Positions 34,704-43,647 of a stretch of DNA of 64,000 bases are shown here, in pieces (position 1 is the stretch's first letter; each line of letters begins with the position of its first letter). Below the pieces are notes generated by a model, which worked only from the letters and a program-made list of their open reading frames with translations, was not told the origin of the DNA and made no database searches. The DNA is from Burkholderiales bacterium PBB2 (GTDB taxonomy: Bacteria > Pseudomonadota > Gammaproteobacteria > Burkholderiales > Burkholderiaceae_C): the NCBI GenBank assembly GCA_002255955.1, contig NKIM01000012.1, positions 1 through 64,000 on the forward strand, written 5' to 3'. The position numbers and the translations under genes were made by a program.

Positions 34704-36134
34704 TCAGGAGAGCGGCGGGCGAAGGTGCGATAGCATTGAGTGCACGGCGTTGCCCCCAAGTCTCAAACTGTTGCGAAAGAACCCGGTCGCAACAAGCAGA
34801 AAAGCTAGCCATGCCGCGGTGGACCAATTGCTCTGTTGTTCGTCAATCAAAGCTTGCAGCGTGGCTAGCCCAAGTGCACAGAGGGTCCATCCATACAAAG
34901 CGAGTCTTGGATTTGCCCGCCAAATCCGGTGAGAGACCTCTGAGCGGAAGAAGAGAAAGACCCAGATTCCTGCAGCTAACGCAACTGCTGCTCCAGAAGC
35001 GCCGAAGCGAGGAAGCAGGAGCAAGTTGAGGCATACATTCACGGCAAGTGCTGCGGCGGCTGCCAGTAGGCTCAATCGTGTGGCTCTGGCGACGGCAATA
35101 CCCAAACCCGTAGTTTCAGATAGCGCGTAGCAAAGCGGCCACAACATGCAGCACGCAATCAGCTTTTGGACAACTAGGTGTTTGGCCGGCAGTACGTATT
35201 GAAGCGTCCAACTAAATGCTCCTGCAAGTCCGACGATGAAAACTGTTACGGCTAAGGCGTGACGCGACACTGCGTCAATGCGATCGAGATTTTCTTCTTT
35301 TGCGACCCAGCGGTAGACCATAGGAATCCACACTGTTGTGAACATTGTGGTAGCTACCGCCGCAATCGCAGAAATACTTAAGGCAATGCTGTATACACCG
35401 AGTTCTTCATAGCTGGATAGCGATCTCAATAAGAATTTATCTATTCCCTCAAGACCCCAAAACAGCATGCCTGAAGTTGCCGCGGGGATACCAAAATGAA
35501 GCATTGCGCCAAGTAGCTTTCTATCAAATAGATTTAGGCGCCACTTGGTCCAGGTTTCCTTCGTGCAGAACAATAGATAGGCGAATCCTGCTGATACGGA
35601 TACCCCATGTGCTATCAGCAGATGTTGAAGTTTTGGCTTTGGCGTGATATTTGCAATGCAAATAATGCTGACAAAGCCGATTTTTGCGATAAGGAGACTA
35701 GCTGCATATCGCTTCCCGTCCTCTTGCATGCGCAGGTTGAGGCTGAGAAAGCGTGAGGTGTATACGACGAAAACGTATCCGATAATATAGAGGCTTAAAC
35801 TTGAGGATTTCAGGCCAAAGATGATGTCTGCGAGAAGTGTTGGCGCGCATGCCATCAGTACTATCGCCAAGGCAAACATGGTGAGCGCGCCTGGTGCCGC
35901 TGCGTTCATTAGCAACGAGGAGCGATCGCGAGATTCATTGAACTCGCGAGTGAAGCTCTGGTCTAAGCCCAACGCAAAAATCAACGTGGAAAGTCCGGAG
36001 CAGGAAATCAGCAGCGCAGCTCGCCCAATGTCCCCGTCGTCGAAGGCCCATGCAATGATGGGTATGGAAATGAAACTCAGGGCGCTTGATGCAAGAGAGC
36101 CGATTGCAAACCAAGTCAAGTTGCGCTTGTCCAC
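34704..36134 (-). CDS. Polysaccharide flippase, Wzx-like (second copy)
   Basis: A 476-aa MOP-superfamily protein with about 12-14 hydrophobic helices. It begins MDKRNLTWFAIGSLASSALSFISIPIIAWAFDDGDIGRAALL, the usual Wzx amino end with its polar first loop. It is much less GC-rich than the first Wzx (14197-15441) and shares no obvious sequence beyond family features, so the two did not arise by recent duplication. Grouped with wzy and wzz, this is probably the flippase for the polymer made by the minus-strand arm. Confidence 0.82.
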   Translation of the reverse strand: MDKRNLTWFAIGSLASSALSFISIPIIAWAFDDGDIGRAALLISCSGLSTLIFALGLDQSFTREFNESRDRSSLLMNAAAPGALTMFALAIVLMACAPTLLADIIFGLKSSSLSLYIIGYVFVVYTSRFLSLNLRMQEDGKRYAASLLIAKIGFVSIICIANITPKPKLQHLLIAHGVSVSAGFAYLLFCTKETWTKWRLNLFDRKLLGAMLHFGIPAATSGMLFWGLEGIDKFLLRSLSSYEELGVYSIALSISAIAAVATTMFTTVWIPMVYRWVAKEENLDRIDAVSRHALAVTVFIVGLAGAFSWTLQYVLPAKHLVVQKLIACCMLWPLCYALSETTGLGIAVARATRLSLLAAAAALAVNVCLNLLLLPRFGASGAAVALAAGIWVFLFFRSEVSHRIWRANPRLALYGWTLCALGLATLQALIDEQQSNWSTAAWLAFLLVATGFFRNSLRLGGNAVHSMLSHLRPPLS

Positions 36135-36146
36135 GCTAGCAAACCT

Positions 36147-37238
36147 TTAGTTTTGGGTTGCAATCGGCGCTGTTGTGCGTGCTCGACGCAAACAAAGGTA
36201 AAGAAACGTAATCAGAATCCCGCCGGCACCGGCTCCTAGCGTAATCAATGCACGTTTTGGTTTGCTCTTCTCTTCGGGCGTTGAGGCAATGTCTAGTACT
36301 TGCACCAAGGTGTTTTCTCGCGCTTCGTCCAGCCGTGCGGCCTCAAACTGCCGGGCGTAGATTTCAAATAATGCTTCTTGATATTTATAATCTCGATAGG
36401 CGTCAAGATACGCTTGAGAGCGGGATGCCGATTTTGGTTCTTCGAGTCGTGCCAATTGGTTCAGCAAAGAAGACAGCCGAGATTGCATCTGCTGAATTTC
36501 TACTGCGCCGTCGGCAAGTCGTAGACGCATTGCTTTTAGCTGAGTCTGGCTTGCTTCATACTCTGCTTTAAGCCGAGCATAGGATTCGATAGCCGCTTTC
36601 GGGTCGCTCTTAATTGCAGAGCTAGTAATGCTGGAATCCTGTAACAACAGCTGGCTTGCGGATAGGGCATCCCGTGTTTTCTTCAATTGCTCCTCAAAGA
36701 ATGCGCGGCGCTGCTGTGCTTCGCCCAGCGCCAACTCATTTGAGAGCTTGCGCAGCTCTTCGACGTAAGCATTGGCCAACTGGGCGGCTCGTTCCGGGCT
36801 GTGGTCGTCAACTTCAATAGAAATCAGGTTGTCTTTTTTGTTCACTACAGCACGAACCTTTTGAGTTAGTTCGCGGCGCGTTTCGATCAGCAGTTGCTTT
36901 TCATAGAGCTTTTGCAAATTGAATCGCGCGATGATCCGATTGCTCAATGTCTCGCTTTGAATTATTGCGATATATTGATCTGCAGGGCTTTTGCCGCCCG
37001 CAAAGCCGGCCAGACCAGGCAGGGCCGACAGTGATGCCAATGCTGCTGCTGCGGGGCTTTGTTGCTGAGGACTGATAATCGTAGTTTTAGCGGTAAACGT
37101 GGGTTTCACGAGAAACGTTGCACCGTAAGTCGCGACTGAGATGGCGAAGCCGATGCTGATAGTGCGGACCCAATGCTTCTGCAGCGTGCTGACAGCTATT
37201 TGCAGGTCAATCGTGTCGTTGGAGCTGGCCTGATTCAT
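36147..37238 (-). CDS. Chain-length determinant / polysaccharide co-polymerase, Wzz family
   Basis: A 363-aa protein with two membrane helices, near residues 22-42 (TISIGFAISVATYGATFLV) and 328-348 (LITLGAGAGGILITFLYL), bracketing a periplasmic coiled-coil-rich domain. The PKRALI motif before the second helix is the Pro-rich signature of Wzz proteins. There is no Walker A or tyrosine-rich tail, so it is not a Wzc-type kinase. It should set the length of the polymer made by Wzy. It lies between the flippase and the Wza-like gene, 35 bp from the latter. Confidence 0.85.
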   Translation of the reverse strand: MNQASSNDTIDLQIAVSTLQKHWVRTISIGFAISVATYGATFLVKPTFTAKTTIISPQQQSPAAAALASLSALPGLAGFAGGKSPADQYIAIIQSETLSNRIIARFNLQKLYEKQLLIETRRELTQKVRAVVNKKDNLISIEVDDHSPERAAQLANAYVEELRKLSNELALGEAQQRRAFFEEQLKKTRDALSASQLLLQDSSITSSAIKSDPKAAIESYARLKAEYEASQTQLKAMRLRLADGAVEIQQMQSRLSSLLNQLARLEEPKSASRSQAYLDAYRDYKYQEALFEIYARQFEAARLDEARENTLVQVLDIASTPEEKSKPKRALITLGAGAGGILITFLYLCLRRARTTAPIATQN

Positions 37239-37273
37239 GTGTTTGCAGTCAAAGGAGTGCCGGGAGCAGATCG

Positions 37274-39223
37274 TTAGTTTTTGATGGTTTTGAGCGCAGC
37301 TGCGCCCAATCCGAATTGATAGAGGATCTGTGTCCAGTCTTTGGCTTCCTGCATGAACGTGGTTTTGTTCATTTCTTCAGGGACGAAAACTGTATCGCCG
37401 GGAAGTGCTCTTATGCCGTCCAAACCTCCGCTGGAAAGTAGCCACCCAGTTTTTTGCCGAGCACTGATCACGCTTCCGTTTGCGCGCAACACAAAAATGC
37501 TCCCGGTGTCTGCGCCGCGTGTCGGTCCCCCGGCCAGTTTAAGAAAATCATCCACAGTACTGCCATCGCCATAAAGGTAGCTGCCGCCGTTGAAGACGCT
37601 TCCAAACACGCCCACCGTGTTCGGATGTGCTGGTATAACCAGTCGGTCGCCGTCCTCTACTGCCAGTTCGGGCAGAGTTTTTGCGGAAGGAGTTAGCTGC
37701 AAAACGATGCGACCTGTCGGTTTGATGGCTCGCAAGCGTTGAATTAGTTGGTTTGTGCCTTGTGCTTTGGCCGCCTGGGCTGTGACTTCTTCGGAGTTGG
37801 CTGTTCTTTGCGAGGAGTTACTGCGGGCAAACTCGGTTTCCATATCCCGTAGTGCTCGATCGTAATTCTCCTGCTGAGACAGTCGAGTGCTTTCGCGACT
37901 GAATTCAGTCCCAAAGATATAGGCATCCGGGGTCAAGCCGCCAGCGGCTCGTATGGCGTCGGCCAAGCTGCTATTTGCCGGGAGAATAAATTCACCTGGG
38001 CGCTTTACTTCACCTTCGACTTTGACTCGCTTGCTTTGTTTGTATTGAGGGAGTGAGGCCTCAACCGCGCTGAATGCCCTGAATAGATCGCCGTCGCGGG
38101 GCTTCAGATTGATTTGTTGCGGGAGACTCAGTTCACTCACCCTAGTGTCATTGCGCGCATCGAGGTGCTCGACTGTGAAACGCGAGCGGTCTGCAACTGC
38201 TGTAAATCCGCCGGCCATAACTAGAACATCCTCAAGTGTTTCTTGAGGCCTCAGCTCAAAGATTGCAGGCTTGTTTACGCTTCCGACCAGAGCAATTTGC
38301 GGTCCTACGGCACCAATGTGAATTACGTCATCAGACATCAGTGTCTTGTCTGACGACTTGTCACCCTTAATAAGCAGGTCATACAGGTCAAAGTGGCTTA
38401 TGGTTTTGCCATTGCGCCGCAATTCGATGTGTCGAAAACTTCCTGCTGAAGAGGGCCCGCCTGTCTGAATCAGTGCATTAACGAGTGTTGATAGGCTGCT
38501 GACGGTGTAGGCGCCAGGTCGCTTTGTAAATCCGGTAACATAAATGCGGATGCTGCGAAGCTTCCCGAGTGAGGTGCTCAATTTGTAGTTTCGGAATACT
38601 TGTCCGATGCGTTGGTCGATCGCGGTTGCCAAGTCGGCATATCGGAGGCCTGCAACCATGATTGGTCCGACGCGAGGGATGGTGATTCGACCGCTTCGAT
38701 CTACAACCAACCTCAAGTCTCCGTCGATTGAGCCCCAAAGCGTAACCAAGACTTCGTCCCCGACATTCAAAACGTAGTCATTCGGAATCTGATTTCCCCC
38801 GTCGTGTTGCGCGCCGCTATAGCGATCTTGCTCGATCAACTCGCTTCCAAATCGACGTAGTGTTTGCTCGACACCTGCTGCCTTTTGCACGTATCTTTCG
38901 AATTCGGTAGGAACGTAGACTTCGATCGGGCGCAGTTGCGCGCGCGCATCGGTGGGGGCGATTTGAATGTCTGATTCTTGTCGGATGTTCGGGCTACCGT
39001 TTGTCTGAGTCTGTAGTCGCACGGGCGCGGCGTCCGCCGGCATTGATTGGGCCTCGGACCTCGCGGCAAATGTGCCAAGAAGCAAACCCAGCGCGGTCAC
39101 TGAAAGCAGGGAGTTGCGCTTGAAGGCTCGCTGAGCATAGGTCGACTGCAGAGCGGAGCTTGTTTGAGGTTTGTCGAGCCTGTTTTTCGTGTTGTTGGAT
39201 CTTTGAAGCTCAAAAAGGTTCAT
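37274..39223 (-). CDS. Wza-like outer membrane polysaccharide export protein with SLBB domains
   Basis: A 649-aa protein from the ATG at 39223; the track start is 12 codons upstream. A basic N-terminal extension of about 40 residues precedes a hydrophobic segment (LLSVTALGLLLGTFAARSEAQ) that looks like a signal peptide with an A-x-A type site. I see no lipobox Cys, unlike E. coli Wza. The poly-export domain (NDYVLNVGDEVLVTLWGSIDGDL) is followed by at least three SLBB-like repeats (IRIYVTGFTKRPGAYTV, VALVGSVNKPAIFEL, VKVEGEVKRPGEFIL). It probably forms the secretion channel. First gene of the minus-strand arm. Confidence 0.85.
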   Translation of the reverse strand: MNLFELQRSNNTKNRLDKPQTSSALQSTYAQRAFKRNSLLSVTALGLLLGTFAARSEAQSMPADAAPVRLQTQTNGSPNIRQESDIQIAPTDARAQLRPIEVYVPTEFERYVQKAAGVEQTLRRFGSELIEQDRYSGAQHDGGNQIPNDYVLNVGDEVLVTLWGSIDGDLRLVVDRSGRITIPRVGPIMVAGLRYADLATAIDQRIGQVFRNYKLSTSLGKLRSIRIYVTGFTKRPGAYTVSSLSTLVNALIQTGGPSSAGSFRHIELRRNGKTISHFDLYDLLIKGDKSSDKTLMSDDVIHIGAVGPQIALVGSVNKPAIFELRPQETLEDVLVMAGGFTAVADRSRFTVEHLDARNDTRVSELSLPQQINLKPRDGDLFRAFSAVEASLPQYKQSKRVKVEGEVKRPGEFILPANSSLADAIRAAGGLTPDAYIFGTEFSRESTRLSQQENYDRALRDMETEFARSNSSQRTANSEEVTAQAAKAQGTNQLIQRLRAIKPTGRIVLQLTPSAKTLPELAVEDGDRLVIPAHPNTVGVFGSVFNGGSYLYGDGSTVDDFLKLAGGPTRGADTGSIFVLRANGSVISARQKTGWLLSSGGLDGIRALPGDTVFVPEEMNKTTFMQEAKDWTQILYQFGLGAAALKTIKN

Positions 39224-39336
39224 GGCTCGCTCGCAAGGGTGCATATGTTGGCTGCCCACGGTTCATGCAGGCTTAACGTTGTGGGATTCTAGCTGTGAGC
39301 TCAGCGGCATCTTGGTGGGGCAGCATGGTGGCTCGT

Positions 39337-39342
39337 TACACT
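39337..39342 (+). promoter_or_regulatory. -10 box directly before the wecA-like gene
   Basis: TACACT ends 7 bp before the ATG at 39350. The TTGGTG at 39312-39317 is a possible -35 but with a 19-bp spacer. If used, transcription would start at or next to the initiation codon (leaderless mRNA). Confidence 0.35.
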
Positions 39343-39349
39343 CTGGGGC

Positions 39350-40498
39350 ATGCTCTATTTGCTCTGCTCCTTTTTGGTGGCGACTCTGGTCACCCTCTGG
39401 ATCGTCCACTCCTCCAGCCTGCATGCCCATCTCTCTGCTGACGGTGATCTGGACGGCCCTCAGAAGTTCCATGTCAAAGTCGTGCCCCGCATCGGTGGTG
39501 TCGGCATGTATGTCGGGCTATTGGTGACGGCTGCCCTGGTGTGGTGGCGCGGCTCCGATCATGCGCATCTGGGACTGATGCTGCTGCTTTGTGGCTTGCC
39601 GGCATTCGCTGCGGGTCTGATTGAGGACTTCACCAAGAAGGTGTCGCCGGGCAAGCGTCTGCTGGCGACGGCTATTTCGGCGACGATCGCGTTTTATTTG
39701 ATCAATGCCCAGATCACGCGGACCGACATCCCAGGGCTGGATTGGTTGGTCGGTTTTTCCGTCGGGGCTTTGGTGGCTACCGTGTTGACGGTGTCGGGTG
39801 TGGCTAACGCGGTCAACATCATTGATGGCTTCAACGGTTTGTCGTCCATGTGCGTGAGCCTGATGTTGCTGACCTTCGCCTACGTGGCGCTGCAGGTCGG
39901 TGATGTGGAGCTGACCCTGTGGTCGCTGGCGGGCGTCGGGGCGGTGCTGGGCTTTTTTGTCTGGAACTTTCCGGCCGGGTTGATCTTTCTTGGCGATGGC
40001 GGGGCCTATTTCTTGGGCTTCTTTGTGGCGGAAATTGGGGTGCTGCTGATCGCCCGTCACCCCGAGGTGTCGCCGCTGTTTGCGCTGATGGTCTGCATTT
40101 ACCCGGTGTTCGAGACTCTGTTCTCGATCTACCGCCGTCGTTTCATCCGGGCCACGCCGCCGGGGCTACCTGATGGCATCCATTTGCATTCGCTGATTTA
40201 TCGCCGCCTGATGCGCTGGACGGTGGGTGCGCGTGATGCCCGTGCGATGACGCGCCGCAACTCCATGACGGCGCCTTATCTTTGGATGCTGTGCCTGTCG
40301 TCATTGGTGCCGGCGGTGTTCTTCTGGGATTCGACGGCCATGCTCGCGCTGTGCATGCTGCTCTTTGGTCTGACCTATGTGGCGCTGTATTGGCGCATCG
40401 TGCGTTTCCGTACGCCCTCGTGGCTCGTGTTTCGAGGTGACGTGATGGGGCGTGCGCCGCGTGACTCCAAATCGGCGTCCGGCCCGAAATCGCAGTAA
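39350..40498 (+). CDS. Polytopic phosphoglycosyl transferase, WecA/MraY family
   Basis: A 382-aa protein with about 10-11 membrane helices. Family motifs: the HVKVVPRIGG loop, AGLIEDFTKKVSPG (DDxxD-like region), ANAVNIIDGFNGLSS with the catalytic Asp, and GDGGAYFLGF with the conserved Asp near helix VII. It moves a HexNAc-1-phosphate from a UDP-sugar to undecaprenyl phosphate, starting O-antigen or capsule repeat units. It reads divergently from the wza-like gene, 126 bp away, and marks the right edge of the polysaccharide locus. It is the second initiating enzyme besides the PglC-like one at 20424. Confidence 0.87.
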   Translation: MLYLLCSFLVATLVTLWIVHSSSLHAHLSADGDLDGPQKFHVKVVPRIGGVGMYVGLLVTAALVWWRGSDHAHLGLMLLLCGLPAFAAGLIEDFTKKVSPGKRLLATAISATIAFYLINAQITRTDIPGLDWLVGFSVGALVATVLTVSGVANAVNIIDGFNGLSSMCVSLMLLTFAYVALQVGDVELTLWSLAGVGAVLGFFVWNFPAGLIFLGDGGAYFLGFFVAEIGVLLIARHPEVSPLFALMVCIYPVFETLFSIYRRRFIRATPPGLPDGIHLHSLIYRRLMRWTVGARDARAMTRRNSMTAPYLWMLCLSSLVPAVFFWDSTAMLALCMLLFGLTYVALYWRIVRFRTPSWLVFRGDVMGRAPRDSKSASGPKSQ

Positions 40499-40513
40499 AA
40501 GCCCTGCATCAGG

Positions 40514-40519
40514 GATAAT
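40514..40519 (+). promoter_or_regulatory. -10 box directly before rhlE
   Basis: GATAAT ends 6 bp before the rhlE ATG at 40526, so a start 7 nt downstream would fall on the A of ATG. No good -35 hexamer is visible; a small CCCTGCATCAGGG inverted repeat lies just upstream (40502-40514). Confidence 0.35.
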
Positions 40520-40525
40520 GGCGGG

Positions 40526-42022
40526 ATGACCGAACCCCAAATCATCGAATCCGCCACCCCTGATCCCACGCCGGCTCGCTTCGACACCCTCCCGCTCGAC
40601 GCCAAGCTTTTGCGTGCCGTGGCCGACTCTGGCTACGCGTTGATGACGCCGATCCAGGCCAAGGCGATTCCGATCGTTCTGGAGGGTCGCGATGTGATGG
40701 GTGCGGCGCAGACCGGCACCGGCAAGACCGCCGCCTTCTCCATCCCTCTGCTGCAGCGCATGCTGAAGCATGAAAACGCCAGCGCTTCGCCGGCCCGCCA
40801 TCCGGTGCGCGCCCTCGTGCTGGCGCCCACGCGTGAGCTGGCCGATCAGGTGGCCAACAACATCAAGGCCTACGCCAAGCACACCAATCTGCGTGTGACC
40901 TGCGTGTTTGGCGGCATCGACATGAAGCCGCAGACCTTGGTGCTCAAGGGTGGCGTGGAAGTCTTGATCGCCACGCCCGGGAGATTGCTGGACCACATCG
41001 AAGCCAAGAACTGCGTGCTCAATCAAGTCGAGTATGTCGTGCTGGACGAAGCCGACCGCATGCTGGACATCGGCTTCCTGCCCGATCTGCAGCGCATCCT
41101 GAGCTTCCTGCCCAAGACGCGCCAGACCTTGCTGTTCTCGGCCACCTTCTCGCCCGAGATCAAGCGTCTGTCACAAAGCTATCTGCAAGACCCGGTTTTG
41201 GTCGAAGTGGCGCGCCCCAATGCCACGGCAAAGAATGTGGAGCAGCTGTTCTACAGCGTCACCGATGACGACAAGCGCGCAGTGGTGCGTCAGATCCTGC
41301 GTCAGCGTGAGATCAAACAGGCGATTGTGTTCGTCAACTCCAAGCTGGGTGCGGCCCGTCTTGCGCGTTCTTTCGAGCGCGATGGCTTGCGCACGGCGGC
41401 CTTGCATGGCGACAAGTCGCAGGACGAGCGCCTGAAGTCGCTCGAGGCCTTCAAGCGCGGTGAAGTCGACCTGCTGGTCGCCACCGACGTGGCTGCGCGT
41501 GGCCTGGACATTGCCGATCTGCCCGCGGTCTTCAATTTCGACGTGCCCTTCAATGCCGAAGATTACGTTCACCGCATTGGCCGTACCGGCCGCGCGGGTG
41601 CGTCCGGCGTGGCGGTGACCCTGGTGACGCGTGCCGATGCGCGCCTGGTGGCGGACATTGAGAAACTGGTCAAGCGCACCTTGGACCTGCAGGCCTTTGA
41701 GTTGCAGGATGAGCGTGGCTCGCGCCCCGCTCGATACGAGGGGGCTGAGCGCTCGGAGCGTCCGGCCCGCCCGCGTCGTGAGGAGTCTTTCTCTGACGCA
41801 GCTCCCGCCGCAGCGGCGCCCCGTCCGGCCTACCGCCCACCGGCAGCGCCGCGCGATGCCTTCTTCGACAAGCCTTACGAAGCCAGTCAGCGCGACGAGC
41901 CGCCAGCCTGGGACAAGGGCGCTGCTGCAGCGCCGCGCAGCGTCTCTAGCAACATCAAGCCCAAGAAGAAGGTGGCAGCCTTGTTCGGTGCCAAGGCGCC
42001 GGCGGCGTCGCTGGAGTCTTGA
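40526..42022 (+). CDS. rhlE: DEAD-box ATP-dependent RNA helicase RhlE-like
   Basis: A 498-aa helicase. Q motif at DAKLLRAVADSGYALMTPIQ, Walker A AQTGTGKTAAF, PTRELADQV, DEAD in VLDEADRMLDIGF, SAT in LLFSATFSPEI, and HRIGRTGR in the second RecA domain. The last 110 residues are a low-complexity Arg/Ala/Pro-rich tail ending in KPKKKVAALFGAKAP, as in RhlE proteins of beta-proteobacteria. It unwinds RNA and is thought to help ribosome assembly and RNA decay with RNase E or PNPase. Monocistronic, with a terminator 61 bp downstream. Confidence 0.93.
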   Translation: MTEPQIIESATPDPTPARFDTLPLDAKLLRAVADSGYALMTPIQAKAIPIVLEGRDVMGAAQTGTGKTAAFSIPLLQRMLKHENASASPARHPVRALVLAPTRELADQVANNIKAYAKHTNLRVTCVFGGIDMKPQTLVLKGGVEVLIATPGRLLDHIEAKNCVLNQVEYVVLDEADRMLDIGFLPDLQRILSFLPKTRQTLLFSATFSPEIKRLSQSYLQDPVLVEVARPNATAKNVEQLFYSVTDDDKRAVVRQILRQREIKQAIVFVNSKLGAARLARSFERDGLRTAALHGDKSQDERLKSLEAFKRGEVDLLVATDVAARGLDIADLPAVFNFDVPFNAEDYVHRIGRTGRAGASGVAVTLVTRADARLVADIEKLVKRTLDLQAFELQDERGSRPARYEGAERSERPARPRREESFSDAAPAAAAPRPAYRPPAAPRDAFFDKPYEASQRDEPPAWDKGAAAAPRSVSSNIKPKKKVAALFGAKAPAASLES

Positions 42023-42082
42023 GGGTTTGCGCGCCATCCGTGGCTCGGCAGGCTGTCAAAGCGGGCTGAGTTTGAAATGAAA

Positions 42083-42107
42083 AAACGGCGCCTACGAGGC
42101 GCCGTTT
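42083..42107. terminator. Bidirectional terminator between rhlE and the RsmI-like methylase gene
   Basis: Eleven-bp perfect stem AAACGGCGCCT / AGGCGCCGTTT with a 3-nt ACG loop, A-rich left and T-rich right flanks, between two convergent genes. Confidence 0.88.
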
Positions 42108-42144
42108 GTTTTGGTGGTGCTGGCGGCCGCCCTGGTCGCCAGGC

Positions 42145-42927
42145 TCAGGCCAGGATTGCGAATACCGCGGGCACCTTGTCCGGCAAGCCCTCGCCGGAGC
42201 TGCGCCAATCGGCCACGCTGGCGCTGCGGGTCCAGCCTTGGGCCAGGCTCAGGCCGCAGCTGATGGACAGGCGGGTCTGTGGTCGCAAATTGCTCAGCAG
42301 GGCGTGGAGCAGGGCGGAGTTGCGGTACGGTGTTTCGATCATCAGCTGGGTCTGCTGCTGCCGGCCGGACAAGGCTTCCAGCTCCTTGATGCGCGCGGCG
42401 CGCGCTGGTGCTTCCACGGGCAGGTAGCCGACAAATGCAAAGCTCTGGCCATTCAGGCCGCTGGCCGACAAGGCCATCAGCAGGGAGCTGGGGCCGCTCA
42501 AGGGCAGCACCTCGATGTCGGCATCGTGCGCGGCGGCCACCAGCAGGGCGCCGGGGTCGGCCACGGCCGGAAGGCCGGCTTCTGAAATCAGGCCCATGTC
42601 ATGCCCGGCCAGCGCGGGCGCCAGCAGGGCGTGCCAGGCCTGGTTCTGGTTGACCAGATCGCCGCCCCGGCCTTTGGGTGGGCGTGGCAGCTCCTTGATT
42701 TCCAGGCTCTGCAGGGGCTGCGCCAGCGGGCAGACCTCGTCCACGCGCTTCAAAAACGCACGGGTGGTCTTGGCGCTTTCGGCGGCCCAGTGGCTCAGGC
42801 GGGCGGCGGTGGCAATGACTTGCTGCGGCAAGACCTCGTTGAGCGGCACTGCTGCGCCTTCGACGCCGAAGTCCAGGGTGTTGGGGATCAGATAAAGGCT
42901 ACCTTTCTTGTTGTTGTGCGCGTTCAT
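42145..42927 (-). CDS. Tetrapyrrole methylase-fold SAM-dependent methyltransferase (RsmI-like paralogue)
   Basis: A 260-aa protein of the TP-methylase fold: GSLYLIPNTLDFG at the N-terminus, the GLISEAGLPAVADPGALLVAAAHDADIEVLPLSGPSS core that binds SAM in RsmI/YraL, and FVGYLPVEAPARAARI. RsmI 2'-O-methylates C1402 of 16S rRNA. This protein lacks the canonical RsmI N-terminus and belongs to a separate paralogous group often found beside maf, so I do not assign rRNA as its substrate. It overlaps maf by 4 bp, so the two are co-transcribed. Confidence 0.8.
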   Translation of the reverse strand: MNAHNNKKGSLYLIPNTLDFGVEGAAVPLNEVLPQQVIATAARLSHWAAESAKTTRAFLKRVDEVCPLAQPLQSLEIKELPRPPKGRGGDLVNQNQAWHALLAPALAGHDMGLISEAGLPAVADPGALLVAAAHDADIEVLPLSGPSSLLMALSASGLNGQSFAFVGYLPVEAPARAARIKELEALSGRQQQTQLMIETPYRNSALLHALLSNLRPQTRLSISCGLSLAQGWTRSASVADWRSSGEGLPDKVPAVFAILA

Positions 42928-43568
42928 TTGCAGACTCCGCCTGCCAGGCTGTGGGCGAGGGCTTGCAGGGGATCCAGGCCCGCGGCGCGGAGCAGGGCGC
43001 TGGTGCGGATCAGCGGCAGGCCGATCAGCGCGGTGGGGTCGTCCGATTCGATGGCGGACAGCAGGCTGATGCCCAGCCCCTCCGACTTGGCGCTGCCGGC
43101 GCAGTCGTAGGGCTGCTCGCTGCGCAGATAGGTTTCAATCTCAAGGTCGCTCAGTTCGCGGAAGCGAACGCGCACCGGGGCCAGGTCTTGCTGGGCAAAA
43201 CCGCTCGCCTCGCAGACCACGGCCACGCCGGTTTGAAAAATGATGCTGTGGCCGCTCATGCGGCGCAGTTGCTCGACGGCGCGCTCGTGGCTGCCCGGCT
43301 TGCCGATGGGGCTGCGGTTCAGGTCGGCAACCTGGTCGGAGCCGATCACGATGGCCTCGGGGTGAAGTCGGGCCACCGCGTGCGCCTTGGCGAGAGACAG
43401 GCGCGCAGCCAGTGCCGCGGGCGCTTCGCCGGGAAGCGGGGTTTCATCCACCTCGGGCGACTGCACGGCAAAAGGCAGGCGCAGCCGCTCCAGCAGTTCG
43501 CGCCGGTAGCGCGAGGTGGAGGCGAGGATCAGGGGGCGGGGTGCCGGGGTGGCGGAGGGTGTGTGCAT
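42924..43568 (-). CDS. maf: Maf family nucleotide pyrophosphatase, YceF type
   Basis: A 214-aa Maf/Ham1-fold enzyme. The N-terminus LILASTSRYRRELLERL and VIGSDQVADLN are conserved; the S-x-YRR form and YDCAGSAKSEGLGISLL belong to the YceF subgroup that hydrolyses 7-methyl-GTP, rather than the dTTP/UTP-specific YhdE group. It may limit incorporation of modified nucleotides. Coupled with the methylase gene (4-bp overlap), and divergent from yceD with 79 bp between the two starts. Confidence 0.87.
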   Translation of the reverse strand: MHTPSATPAPRPLILASTSRYRRELLERLRLPFAVQSPEVDETPLPGEAPAALAARLSLAKAHAVARLHPEAIVIGSDQVADLNRSPIGKPGSHERAVEQLRRMSGHSIIFQTGVAVVCEASGFAQQDLAPVRVRFRELSDLEIETYLRSEQPYDCAGSAKSEGLGISLLSAIESDDPTALIGLPLIRTSALLRAAGLDPLQALAHSLAGGVCK

Positions 43569-43634
43569 GGCAGGATTTTCGCATTGGCGGCGGGGCTTCG
43601 CGTTTCAGCTGCCCGGCTTGCAAGGCCGGCCTCG

Positions 43635-43640
43635 TACACT
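43635..43640 (+). promoter_or_regulatory. -10 box directly before yceD
   Basis: TACACT ends 7 bp before the yceD ATG at 43648. A transcript starting 7-8 nt downstream of the box would have no leader. No -35 with normal spacing is visible, so this remains a candidate. Confidence 0.35.
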
Positions 43641-43647
43641 TGCGGCC

